DNA of 64,000 nucleotides from Algibacter pectinivorans (GTDB taxonomy: Bacteria; Bacteroidota; Bacteroidia; Flavobacteriales; Flavobacteriaceae). Within the stretch, counting starts at the first letter, position 1. Each line of letters begins with the position of its first letter. The notes under the pieces were generated by a model, which was given only the letters and a program-made list of their open reading frames with translations, was not told where the DNA came from and ran no database searches. The translations under genes and the position numbers were made by a program. The stretch covers positions 248,001-312,000 of the forward strand of contig NZ_FOMI01000001.1 of assembly GCF_900112595.1 (NCBI RefSeq), written 5' to 3'. Shown in pieces: positions 1 through 7,678 of the stretch.

Positions 1-374
1 TAATCGTACAAGCGTCTGCCTAAACGCAAACCTCTATACTCTGGTTTTATAAAAACATCAATACCATATAACACATCGCCTTCTGGATCGTGATTTTTAA
101 AAGATTCTCCTGCAATAATATCGGCGTAGGTATGGTTATCATCAATCTTATCGTAATCTACAATAAGAGATAATGCACAACCTGCAATATCGCCATCAAT
201 TTTGATAACCACTTGCCCTTCTGGGAACATGGAGGTTAATTGAATAATATGATCTTTTTTCCAATACGAATCTAGCACTCCTGCATAAGACTCTAATGTG
301 GCTTCTTTTAACTCTTGATAATCATCAACAGTTAAATACTTAAGCTCGATATTTTCTATTTTTTTTGCGTCCAT
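1..374 (-). CDS. GNAT acetyltransferase domain protein, 3' part outside window (probably GNAT-nitrilase fusion)
   Basis: Partial gene: the ATG is at 374-372 and the frame stays open to the window edge, giving about 124 residues. The visible part is the N-terminal half of a GNAT acetyltransferase fold, ending in a run like 'KPEYRGLRLGRRLYD', which is the acetyl-CoA binding motif (R/Q-x-x-G-x-G/A class; here RGLRLGR). It starts 2 bases after the stop of the deoxyhypusine-synthase-like gene, so it is the last visible member of the polyamine run. In Flavobacteriaceae a protein with an N-terminal GNAT domain joined to a carbon-nitrogen hydrolase (N-carbamoylputrescine amidase-like) domain is common at this place; the hydrolase half would lie outside the window, so that part is inference from known gene order. 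The substrate is unknown. Confidence 0.8.
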   Translation of the reverse strand, partial: MDAKKIENIELKYLTVDDYQELKEATLESYAGVLDSYWKKDHIIQLTSMFPEGQVVIKIDGDIAGCALSLIVDYDKIDDNHTYADIIAGESFKNHDPEGDVLYGIDVFIKPEYRGLRLGRRLYD

Positions 375-376
375 GA

Positions 377-1354
377 TTACTGACCCAAAAGGTAAGCAAA
401 AATTAAAGGCGCAACAATAGTAGCATCACTCTCCACAATAAATTTTGGTGTATTTATATCTAATTTACCCCAAGTAATTTTTTCGTTTGGTACAGCTCCA
501 GAATACGAACCATAACTTGTTGTAGAATCTGAAATTTGACAAAAATAGCTCCAAAACGGTGTGTCTGTGCGCTCCATATCTTGATATAACATTGGCACAA
601 CACAAATTGGAAAATCGCCAGCAATACCACCGCCAATTTGGAAAAACCCAATACCTTTTGATGAGTTGTTAGTATACCAATCTGCTAAAAACGTCATGTA
701 CTCTATACCCGATTTCATGGTACTTGCCTTTAAATCGCCTTTTAAAACATAGCTAGCAAAAATATTTCCCATAGTACTATCTTCCCAACCTGGGCATACT
801 ATTGGTAAGTTTTTTTCGGCCGCAGCATACATCCAAGAATCTTTTAAATCGATTTCGTAGTATTGCTCTAACACTCCAGACAATAACATTTTGTACATAT
901 ACTCATGTGGTAAATAGCGTTCGCCATTAGCTTCGGCATCTTTCCATATTTTATAGATATGCTCTTGTAAACGACGGAATGCTTCGTGCTCTGGAATACA
1001 GGTATCGGTTACACGGTTTAATCCTTTTTCTAACAAATCCCACTCATCTTGAGGTGTTAAATCGCGATAATTTGGTACACGTTTATAATGTGAATGCGCT
1101 ACCAAATTCATGATATCCTCTTCTAAGTTTGCTCCTGTACAAGAAATGATATGTACTTTATCCTGACGAATCATTTCGGCAAAACTTTTACCTAATTCGG
1201 CAGTACTCATGGCACCAGCAAGCGATACTAACATTTTAGCACCAGACTCCAATTGTGCTTCATAGCCTTTGGCAGCATCTACTAAAGCAGCTGCATTAAA
1301 ATGCAAATAATGCGTTTCAATAAATTGAGAAATTGGTCCTTTAGTAGTTGTCAT
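377..1354 (-). CDS. Deoxyhypusine synthase-like protein, probable polyamine aminopropyl/aminobutyl transferase (homospermidine synthase type)
   Basis: 325 residues, whole-length member of the deoxyhypusine synthase family (NAD-dependent, transfers the butylamine group of spermidine or putrescine). The motif ITWGKLD puts a lysine at residue 297, matching the catalytic lysine of eukaryotic deoxyhypusine synthase (WGKI). Glycine-rich stretches such as IGGGIAGDFP (240-249) match the NAD site. Bacteria lack eIF5A, so the protein cannot make deoxyhypusine on that substrate; bacterial homologues are known or proposed to make sym-homospermidine or aminopropylagmatine, and homospermidine is a main polyamine of flavobacteria. 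Its start overlaps the 3' end of the agmatinase gene by 14 bases and both lie downstream of speA, which supports a polyamine role. The exact product cannot be decided from sequence. Confidence 0.88.
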   Translation of the reverse strand: MTTTKGPISQFIETHYLHFNAAALVDAAKGYEAQLESGAKMLVSLAGAMSTAELGKSFAEMIRQDKVHIISCTGANLEEDIMNLVAHSHYKRVPNYRDLTPQDEWDLLEKGLNRVTDTCIPEHEAFRRLQEHIYKIWKDAEANGERYLPHEYMYKMLLSGVLEQYYEIDLKDSWMYAAAEKNLPIVCPGWEDSTMGNIFASYVLKGDLKASTMKSGIEYMTFLADWYTNNSSKGIGFFQIGGGIAGDFPICVVPMLYQDMERTDTPFWSYFCQISDSTTSYGSYSGAVPNEKITWGKLDINTPKFIVESDATIVAPLIFAYLLGQ

Positions 1355-2279
1355 CGTCAGTAAATTTTAAAGTATTCGTTTTTTGTTTTGGGTTTTCGTA
1401 ATTGTTATCGTATTCGGCTTCTACAGCTTCATTTACAAACTTATAGCTTAACATTTTATAGTAAAGTTTAGCAGCTAAAAAGTCTGATGATTTTTCTTTT
1501 TTATTCGGGCATAATTCAACAATATCAAATCCTACCACGTTTTTCTCTTCAAAAACTTGTTTTAAGAATTCTAGGGTTTCATACCATAATAATCCACCTG
1601 GTTCTGGAGTTCCTGTACTTGGTAAAATTGAAGGATCGAAAGCATCTAAATCGAAAGTAACAAACACATTTTCTGTCATTTGATCGATAGCCGAATCCAT
1701 CCAAGTATCATCTATTGCCATATCATGTGCAAAATAGGTTTTCTCCTCGTCCATTACCGTTTTTTCGATAACATCCATAGAGCGAATTCCTACCTGAATA
1801 AGGTTTGTATTCTGGCTCGCTTCGTAAACCGCACAAGCATGATTGCAAGTAGAACCATCGTACTCCTTTCTTAAATCGGCATGCGCATCAATATGCAATA
1901 CGGTTAAACTAGGATACATCTCATTAAAGGCACGAATAGTACCAATAGAAATTGAGTGCTCGCCTCCAAAAATAGTAACGAATTTATTTTTTTTAATATA
2001 CTTTTTAGTCGCTTGATGCACCGCCTCAACCATGGCTTCTGGCGAAGCATCTTCTGTAACCGCATCAGCTAAAAACACACCTTGTTTATAAACTTCTGTT
2101 CCGGTTTCAATATCATAAAGCTCCATGTTTTCCGAAGCATCTAAAAAAGCCTTTGGGCCTTTATCGGCACCTTTTTGCCATGTACTTGTACCATCGTAAG
2201 GCACAGGAATTAAAACAATTTTTGCTTGCTCTAATTTTGCTAATTCTTCAGGAATTCCTGCGTATGTATTTATATTCAT
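1341..2279 (-). CDS. speB: Agmatinase / ureohydrolase family
   Basis: 312 residues, ureohydrolase family. All manganese ligands are visible: H108 in FGGEHS, D131-H133-D135 in HIDAHAD, and D210-D212 in FDLDAFDPS. Agmatinase splits agmatine to putrescine and urea. The gene sits between the arginine decarboxylase that makes agmatine and the deoxyhypusine-synthase-like gene that would use putrescine, so agmatinase is a better call than arginase, although the family also holds arginase, guanidinobutyrase and formiminoglutamase. A 298-base gap separates it from speA and holds a candidate promoter element, so it may be transcribed alone as well as with speA. The last 14 bases overlap the next gene. 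Confidence 0.88.
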   Translation of the reverse strand: MNINTYAGIPEELAKLEQAKIVLIPVPYDGTSTWQKGADKGPKAFLDASENMELYDIETGTEVYKQGVFLADAVTEDASPEAMVEAVHQATKKYIKKNKFVTIFGGEHSISIGTIRAFNEMYPSLTVLHIDAHADLRKEYDGSTCNHACAVYEASQNTNLIQVGIRSMDVIEKTVMDEEKTYFAHDMAIDDTWMDSAIDQMTENVFVTFDLDAFDPSILPSTGTPEPGGLLWYETLEFLKQVFEEKNVVGFDIVELCPNKKEKSSDFLAAKLYYKMLSYKFVNEAVEAEYDNNYENPKQKTNTLKFTDDDNY

Positions 2280-2396
2280 GATTTGTATAAAATCTATATT
2301 TTTTAAATTAAATCATCATTTTTTTCTTGATAAAAAAACGAAGCAAAAAAATCAAAACTGAAAATTATTTTACTAAAAATTTCTTCCACTTCGGCA

Positions 2397-2404
2397 CAAA
2401 AATA
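2397..2404 (-). promoter_or_regulatory. Candidate Bacteroidota -7 promoter element upstream of speB
   Basis: On the minus strand this reads TATTTTTG, an exact match to the Bacteroidota -7 consensus TAnnTTTG, about 118 bases ahead of the agmatinase ATG. No good TTTG -33 partner is visible at 19-21 bases, so the call is tentative. The rest of the 2280-2577 gap is AT-rich and shows no gene. Confidence 0.35.
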
Positions 2405-2577
2405 AAGTTGCTTTTTTCATAGGAATAATCTTTTTTCGCAATTAAAATTCATCTATCAAGTAACATTAGTAATGCGACGATTTTTGCTTAACCCTACGTT
2501 TCAATTCATTTTTTACGTAAAATAATTTATAGGTTGACAAAGCATTACGCTTTCAATAATACTTTTTTAAACCCCAG

Positions 2578-4026
2578 TTACGTTACATTTTCTGAAAGCG
2601 AAGCGGTCTTGGTTCTAGTGTCTTTTTTCTCTATACCGTAACCTAGTATATTTAGTAAGTCTTCACTTTTTTGTTGTTCTGCAAATAACTCGGTAGTAAG
2701 ATTTCCATCGGCATCTCTATCAATTAAAATATGCTTTGGCGACGGAATTAAACAGTGCTGCAAACCGCCAAAACCACCTATAGTTTCTTGGTAAGCACCT
2801 GTGTTAAAAAACCCGATATACAATGGCTTATCTTTATTATATTTTGGCATATAAATGGCATTCATGTGCTGCTCGCTATTGTAATAATCGTCGCTATCGC
2901 AAGTTAAACCACCTAGTAAAACACGCTCGTAACTATCTTGCCAACGGTTTACTGCTAATAATATAAAACGTTTGTTAATAGCCCAAGTATCTGGTAATGT
3001 TGTAATAAAAGATGAGTTTATCATGTTCCATTTTTCGCGATCGTTTTGTTGTTTTTGGTACAACACCTCGTAAATAGCACCACCACTTTCGCCTACTGTA
3101 AAGCTTCCAAACTCTGTAAAAATGTTTGGTACATCTACGCCTTCTTCCTCACAAGTTAATTTGATTTGATTAATAATCTCATCAACCATATACTCGTAAT
3201 CAAAATCGAAAGCTAAGGAGCTTTTAATAGGGAAACCGCCACCAATATTTAAACTATCCAATGTTGGGCAAATCTTTTTCAAGCTAGTATAAACCTTTAA
3301 ACATTTTAAAAGTTCGTTCCAGTAATACGCATTATCACGAATTCCTGTATTAATAAAAAAGTGTAACATTTTAAGCTCTACTTTTTTATTATTAGCAATC
3401 TGGCTTTTATAAAAAGGCACAATATTTTTATATCCAATACCTAAACGCGAGGTATAAAACTCAAATTTAGGCTCCTCTTCTGATGCGATACGGATACCAA
3501 CATTAAATTTACCATCAATTTCTTGCGATAGTAAATCGATTTCCTCGTAATTATCAATAATAGGAATGGCGTTTTTATGCCCACTATTAATTAAACGCGC
3601 AATGTTAGTAACATACTGCGCACGTTTAAACCCGTTACTTATAACAAAAGTATCGTTGGTAATTTTACCTTCCTCTTTTAAGCGCTCAACAATATCAATA
3701 TCAAAAGCCGACGAGGTTTCAATATGGATTTCATTTTTTAAAGCTTCGTTTAAAATATGCTTAAAATGGCTACTTTTAGTACAATAACAATAATTGTATT
3801 TGCCTTTATAGTCGTGTTTCTCTATGGCATCTGCAAACCACTTTTTAGCACGCATAATATTGTTAGATATTTGCGGTAAATACGTGAATTTTAGCGGTGC
3901 GCCATACTGTTTTGTTAATTGCATTAAGTCAATATCATGAAAATGCAACTGTCCTTTATCAACTTTAAATTCGTCCTGAGGAAAATCAAAAGTCTGATTG
4001 ATTAAATCAATATATTTTGTATTCAA
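2578..4026 (-). CDS. speA: Arginine decarboxylase, PLP-dependent, short flavobacterial form
   Basis: 482 residues, fold III PLP decarboxylase (alanine racemase-like barrel then beta domain). K84 in YCTKSS is the expected Schiff-base lysine; GGGFP (262-266) is the phosphate-binding glycine loop; LTCDSDD (C376) is the substrate/catalytic cysteine-aspartate motif of the C-terminal domain. It is shorter than the roughly 630-residue enterobacterial biosynthetic SpeA, as is normal for flavobacteria. It converts arginine to agmatine, first step of the putrescine route whose next enzyme (agmatinase) is the next gene downstream. Upstream lies a leader with a hairpin and a small ORF, suggesting translational or attenuation control. 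Ornithine or diaminopimelate decarboxylase are less likely because of the agmatinase neighbour. Confidence 0.9.
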   Translation of the reverse strand: MNTKYIDLINQTFDFPQDEFKVDKGQLHFHDIDLMQLTKQYGAPLKFTYLPQISNNIMRAKKWFADAIEKHDYKGKYNYCYCTKSSHFKHILNEALKNEIHIETSSAFDIDIVERLKEEGKITNDTFVISNGFKRAQYVTNIARLINSGHKNAIPIIDNYEEIDLLSQEIDGKFNVGIRIASEEEPKFEFYTSRLGIGYKNIVPFYKSQIANNKKVELKMLHFFINTGIRDNAYYWNELLKCLKVYTSLKKICPTLDSLNIGGGFPIKSSLAFDFDYEYMVDEIINQIKLTCEEEGVDVPNIFTEFGSFTVGESGGAIYEVLYQKQQNDREKWNMINSSFITTLPDTWAINKRFILLAVNRWQDSYERVLLGGLTCDSDDYYNSEQHMNAIYMPKYNKDKPLYIGFFNTGAYQETIGGFGGLQHCLIPSPKHILIDRDADGNLTTELFAEQQKSEDLLNILGYGIEKKDTRTKTASLSENVT

Positions 4027-4076
4027 TGTTTTGTTTTAATAAATGTTAAAGATGTGATTGGTGTATTAACTACACG

Positions 4077-4160
4077 TTAAGCCAATAAAAAATTAACAAT
4101 ATCAAATACGAAATTCCTTTTGGGTTGTAGGCACAAAAGCATATTCATGCTGTATAGCAT
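4077..4160 (-). CDS. Candidate leader peptide (uORF) ahead of speA
   Basis: A 27-codon ORF, ATG at 4160-4158 and TAA at 4079-4077, ending 50 bases before the speA start. The peptide is hydrophobic with a basic centre: residues 11-17 read LQPKRNF and the end reads VNFLLA. Two further in-frame ATGs (codons 5 and 7) make the start uncertain. It lies directly behind a strong hairpin at 4174-4232. Small size means chance cannot be excluded; no homologue is recalled with certainty. Confidence 0.4.
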   Translation of the reverse strand: MLYSMNMLLCLQPKRNFVFDIVNFLLA

Positions 4161-4173
4161 GTATAGGAGAAAC

Positions 4174-4232
4174 GGAAGTTAGCTTTAAAATTCGGTCGCT
4201 TAATCTGTAAGCTGCTTTTGAGTATGACTTCC
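4174..4232 (-). promoter_or_regulatory. Hairpin in the speA leader
   Basis: Nested inverted repeat: GGAAGT (4174-4179) pairs with ACTTCC (4227-4232), and AGCTT (4181-4185) with AAGCT (4209-4213). It is 14 bases ahead of the candidate leader ORF and inside the untranslated leader of speA. No U-tract follows it, so it is not a plain terminator. A regulatory role (polyamine-responsive leader) is inference. Confidence 0.4.
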
Positions 4233-4392
4233 TAATTTTCAAAAGCCCGAACATAGAAACAGGTTTCAAAGTGTTCAGCTACTTTTTAAGTTTTAGTGCT
4301 TAAAAAACAGGGCAAATGTAATTTATTTTTTAATACGCCAAACTTTTTTTTACTTTTTTTATTATTTTTTTAATGCGCACTATACCTTTCAT

Positions 4393-4556
4393 TGTTAGGG
4401 CGTTACCACGCTCATTCCTGCAAGGTTTAGATACCAAAATAAATTTGGTACTGCGCCTTACAGGTTCGCTTAGGTCGGGCTATACGTTTCAAGTCCTCGA
4501 AAACCCTATTATAAAATAGGGTTTCCTGTGGGCTTTACACTACTGTCCCTAACGCA
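4393..4556. repeat. REP-like extragenic repeat, copy 1 (diverged)
   Basis: Begins with GTTAGGGCG and ends with CCCTAACGC, a terminal inverted repeat. It holds two internal hairpins (TACCAAA/TTTGGTA around 4431-4450 and AAACCCTAT/ATAGGGTTT around 4500-4523) and the shared words GTCGGGCTAT and AAGTCCTCG. The same words, on one strand or the other, occur at 5603-5711 and 53151-53222, so the three form one family. No coding potential. Confidence 0.6.
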
Positions 4557-4612
4557 AAACACGTATACTAATTATAATACTAACTAGGTTTTATGGTGGT
4601 TAACTATTAAAC

Positions 4613-4650
4613 AAAAAAAAGTCCCTTTAGGTTTTACAACTTAAAGAGAC
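4613..4650 (-). terminator. Rho-independent terminator of the RluB-like gene
   Basis: On the minus strand GTCTCTTTAAGT, an 8-base loop and CCTAAAGGGAC form a stem (4621-4650) followed by eight T (4620-4613). It lies 35 bases past the stop of the pseudouridine-synthase-like gene and ends that transcription unit before the speA leader. Confidence 0.75.
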
Positions 4651-4684
4651 TATTATATTTAAATTAAACACTAAAGTTATGCTT

Positions 4685-5527
4685 TTAAAGCATTTTTAAG
4701 GTATTCAACTCTTGTTCGGTTAAATGTTTCCAGTGCCCACGCGGAATATCCTTTTTGGTTAAATGACCAATAGCCACACAATCTAAACTAATAATATTGT
4801 ATTGTAAATAATCAAAAATGGTACGTATTATGGTGTTTCCTGTATTTTTAATTTTTAAACCAATTTCTTTTTTCGATGCGCCGTCTATATAACTAATTTC
4901 TTCTACTTCAATTAGTTTTCCTTCTACCTTAAATCCGGCTTGAATCTTTTTTAAATCTTCTAATTTTAGATTTTTATCTAACTCGATATGAAATAAACGT
5001 GGCACACCATTTTTAGAGTTGGTAAATTTACTAGCCACAGTATCATCGTTAGTAAACAATATTAAACCTTTAGAGTTGCGTCCTAAGCGCCCAATAGGTT
5101 TAATACGCGATGATGTTGCGTTTGCCACTAAATCCATTACCGTGCGGCCTTTACCTTCGCTTGTAGTTGTAGCGAAGCCCTTTGGCTTGTTAAGAAGCAC
5201 ATAGGCTTTCTTTTCTGGCCTTATGCTTGCACCATCGTAACGTACCTCGTCTGTTAGTTTTACTTTATATCCCATTTCGGTAATAACTTTACCGTTTACA
5301 GTTACCAAACCAATAGCAATATGCTCGTCGGCTTCACGACGCGAACAAATACCAGAATTGGCTATAAATTTATTTAGCCTAATCTCGTCTGGGTTACTCG
5401 CCTTTTTAGGTGCTGTGTTTGTTTTCTTTATAGGAGCATTTCCTCTTGCATAACTTGTAGAGCGTGTGTTTCCACTACCGCGTCCTGATGGTTTTCCTTT
5501 TCCTTTACTACCTTGTTGTCTTTTCAT
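4685..5527 (-). CDS. RsuA/RluB-family pseudouridine synthase-like protein, catalytic Asp missing
   Basis: 280 residues. Order: a basic, glycine/serine-rich N-terminal tail (1-47), an S4 RNA-binding domain (about 49-100; LNKFIANSGICSRREAD), then the RsuA-type synthase domain. In active enzymes the motif is GRLD, the Asp being the catalytic nucleophile; here residues 146-149 read GRLG, and the codon at 5083-5081 is GGA. A second family motif, normally EGRNRQVRRMF, is degraded to NTGNTIIRTIF. The reading frame is otherwise full-length and well kept, so this looks like a maintained, catalytically inactive paralogue that may only bind rRNA, rather than a decaying gene. It is last in the mevalonate/UbiA run and followed by a strong terminator. 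Family membership is sure; lack of activity is inference. Confidence 0.85.
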   Translation of the reverse strand: MKRQQGSKGKGKPSGRGSGNTRSTSYARGNAPIKKTNTAPKKASNPDEIRLNKFIANSGICSRREADEHIAIGLVTVNGKVITEMGYKVKLTDEVRYDGASIRPEKKAYVLLNKPKGFATTTSEGKGRTVMDLVANATSSRIKPIGRLGRNSKGLILFTNDDTVASKFTNSKNGVPRLFHIELDKNLKLEDLKKIQAGFKVEGKLIEVEEISYIDGASKKEIGLKIKNTGNTIIRTIFDYLQYNIISLDCVAIGHLTKKDIPRGHWKHLTEQELNTLKML

Positions 5528-5599
5528 GACTTATTATTTTGTGCAAAGATATATCTAATAATTTACGATTAACGGTTTTTAATTAACGAATTGTTGCTA

Positions 5600-5711
5600 A
5601 AGCGTTAAGGATTGAAGCGGATAGCCCACAGCCCGACGACAGGAGGTGCGAGGACTTGCAGCGAAAAGCCTGACCCTTGTGGTAACCTGCCTGCCGGCAG
5701 GCAGGCCCCCA
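5600..5711. repeat. REP-like extragenic repeat, copy 2, with 20-bp perfect palindrome
   Basis: Starts GCGTTAAGGATTGAAG and carries AGCCCGACGACAGGAGG and GAAAAGCCTGACCC, words shared with the copy at 53151-53222 in reverse complement. It ends in the perfect palindrome CCTGCCTGCCGGCAGGCAGG at 5686-5705; a one-mismatch copy of that palindrome is at 59115-59134. It fills most of the gap between the UbiA-like and RluB-like genes. Confidence 0.65.
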
Positions 5712-5717
5712 AATAAT

Positions 5718-6620
5718 TTAAATACGATTTAATATAACACTTACATCGATTAACAGGATACTAAATACGCCTGCCAAAATTATGAATTTTAATATATTAT
5801 GCAATATCAAATACTGTATTTTGGTTCTAGATTTCCATAGCATAAATAAAAATATAAGCAGTAGTATAAAGCTTAAATAAAAGAAATAATACATATGGCC
5901 TACCTTGAAGCGGTATAATAGTAAATAGGTTGGCACTAGGGTTAGGGTTGCTAAGATAGTTAGTAGTGTTTTAGAGGTTTTCTCGCCGTATGCTACTGGA
6001 ATGGTTACATATCCTTGAGCTATATCGCCTGTTATGTTTTCTAAATCTTTAGTGAGTTCGCGCATAGAAATCATTAAAAACAAGAAAATAGCGTGCACAA
6101 AAATTACGGTTTCGAAATTTTTGTAATACATAAAAATGGCGAAAAAAGGCGTAATAGTTAATACTGCCGAGGTTAAATTACCTATAAATGGCATTTTTTT
6201 AAGCTTGTGCGAATAAAACCAAATACCAAAAATGTAAATTGAGAAAAACATTACGGCTTTAAACGATACGTAACTTGCCATGATTACCGCAATAAAATTT
6301 AGCACAAAATAAAATGAGAGTTTGGTATTTTGACTTACCAACCTATCCAACCTAGATTTTATGGGGCGGTTTATTAAATCTTTCTCGGAGTCGTAAAAAC
6401 TGTTAATAATGTAACCTCCAGCAACAGTTGCTGCCGATGCCAATACTAACACGAGTAAATTTAAATCTAGCACAACCTGCTTAACCGGAATATCGTGAGC
6501 CAAAATATAAACGGCGGTTAGGTATTGAGCAATTACAACAATAAGAATATTGTAGCCGCGAACCACAGAAAACAAACTGAAAAATTTAACGAGTATATGT
6601 TTCTGTCTTCTTGATAGCAT
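5718..6620 (-). CDS. UbiA-family prenyltransferase, geranylgeranylglycerol-phosphate geranylgeranyltransferase-like
   Basis: 300 residues with about eight hydrophobic membrane helices. The two UbiA aspartate motifs are present: NSFYDSEKD followed by INRP (73-86, the NDxxDxxxD type) and a second one, DLENITGDIAQG with following TIP (about 192-206). These bind the polyprenyl diphosphate through magnesium. Within Bacteroidota this subgroup is usually called geranylgeranylglycerol-phosphate geranylgeranyltransferase, but the true acceptor is not known and a lipid or quinone precursor is equally possible. It lies 58 bases past mevalonate kinase and mvaD, so its isoprenoid donor comes from the same gene run. 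Confidence 0.82.
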   Translation of the reverse strand: MLSRRQKHILVKFFSLFSVVRGYNILIVVIAQYLTAVYILAHDIPVKQVVLDLNLLVLVLASAATVAGGYIINSFYDSEKDLINRPIKSRLDRLVSQNTKLSFYFVLNFIAVIMASYVSFKAVMFFSIYIFGIWFYSHKLKKMPFIGNLTSAVLTITPFFAIFMYYKNFETVIFVHAIFLFLMISMRELTKDLENITGDIAQGYVTIPVAYGEKTSKTLLTILATLTLVPTYLLLYRFKVGHMYYFFYLSFILLLIFLFMLWKSRTKIQYLILHNILKFIILAGVFSILLIDVSVILNRI

Positions 6621-6678
6621 ATTAAAACGTAAATGAAAACATCCTGATAAACAAACTCAGGATAACAATTTAAATTGC

Positions 6679-7608
6679 CTAGAAGTTATAAACGACTTCC
6701 AATTTATAGTCTGACAGGGCTTGTTTTGCCTTTTGAAAATCTTCGGTAAAACCTAAGATGTAGCCGCCACCACCAGAACCACATAGTTTTAAGTAATAGT
6801 CGTTAGTTTCCAATCCTTTTTTCCATAACTCATGAAATTGCTTTGGAATCATTGGTTTAAAATGACTTAAAACTACTTTTGATAATTGCTTAGTGTTAGA
6901 AAATAAGGATTTTACATCGCCCTTTAAGAAGTCTTCTACGCAGGCATCGGTATGTTTTATAAACTGATTTTTAAGCATTTTTCTGAACCCTTCTTGTTTC
7001 ATGCTTTCCATAAACAAGCTTACCATTGGTGCCGTTTCTCCTATTATTCCGCTGTCTATTAAAAACACAGCGCCTTTACCAGAACTTTGTTGTGCTGGAA
7101 TGCCTGTAGCTTCAATATTATCTTTAGAATTGATAAGAATTGGAATGCTTAAATAGCTATTTAAAGGATCTAAACCAGAAGATTTTCCGTGGAAAAAAGA
7201 TTCCATAGAAGCAAAAATGGTTTTTAACTTTAAGAGTTTCTCTCTAGTTAAATTTTCTAGAACTGTAATTTTATCGAATGCATATTGGTCGTAAAGCGCA
7301 GCAACTAAAGCACCACTACTACCAACGCCGTAACCCTGCGGAATTGAAGAGTCGAAATACATACCCGAATTTACATCGGCTTGTAAACGCTCGTTATCAA
7401 AACGTACAATACTAGTATCTATACCTTGTAGGTGAGCCGCAAAACGTTTTAAACTTTCGTTTGATTTGATAGCTGTTTCAGAAGGATTTTCATCTTTCTT
7501 TAAAGCACCATTATAGAAGCTATATGGAATAGATAAACCTTTGGAATCCTTAATAATCCCGTACTCTCCGAAGAGTAAAATTTTTGAATAAAATAGAGGT
7601 CCTTTCAT
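6679..7608 (-). CDS. Mevalonate kinase-like GHMP kinase
   Basis: 309 residues, GHMP kinase fold. The ATP-binding glycine loop is GYGVGSSGALVAA (92-104) and the C-terminal GHMP motif is CGSGGGGYILGF (about 275-286). The N-terminus YSKILLFGEYGII is typical of mevalonate/phosphomevalonate kinases (KxxLFGEY). It phosphorylates mevalonate (or phosphomevalonate) in the isoprenoid pathway. It follows mvaD by 70 bases in the same direction. Galactokinase and homoserine kinase are excluded by motif details and context; mevalonate versus phosphomevalonate kinase cannot be settled here. Confidence 0.85.
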   Translation of the reverse strand: MKGPLFYSKILLFGEYGIIKDSKGLSIPYSFYNGALKKDENPSETAIKSNESLKRFAAHLQGIDTSIVRFDNERLQADVNSGMYFDSSIPQGYGVGSSGALVAALYDQYAFDKITVLENLTREKLLKLKTIFASMESFFHGKSSGLDPLNSYLSIPILINSKDNIEATGIPAQQSSGKGAVFLIDSGIIGETAPMVSLFMESMKQEGFRKMLKNQFIKHTDACVEDFLKGDVKSLFSNTKQLSKVVLSHFKPMIPKQFHELWKKGLETNDYYLKLCGSGGGGYILGFTEDFQKAKQALSDYKLEVVYNF

Positions 7609-7678
7609 AAAAGATACTTTGCTTGGGTAACGCGTTTAACAAATATACGTTTTTTTTAAACAAAAAAATTTTTACATT

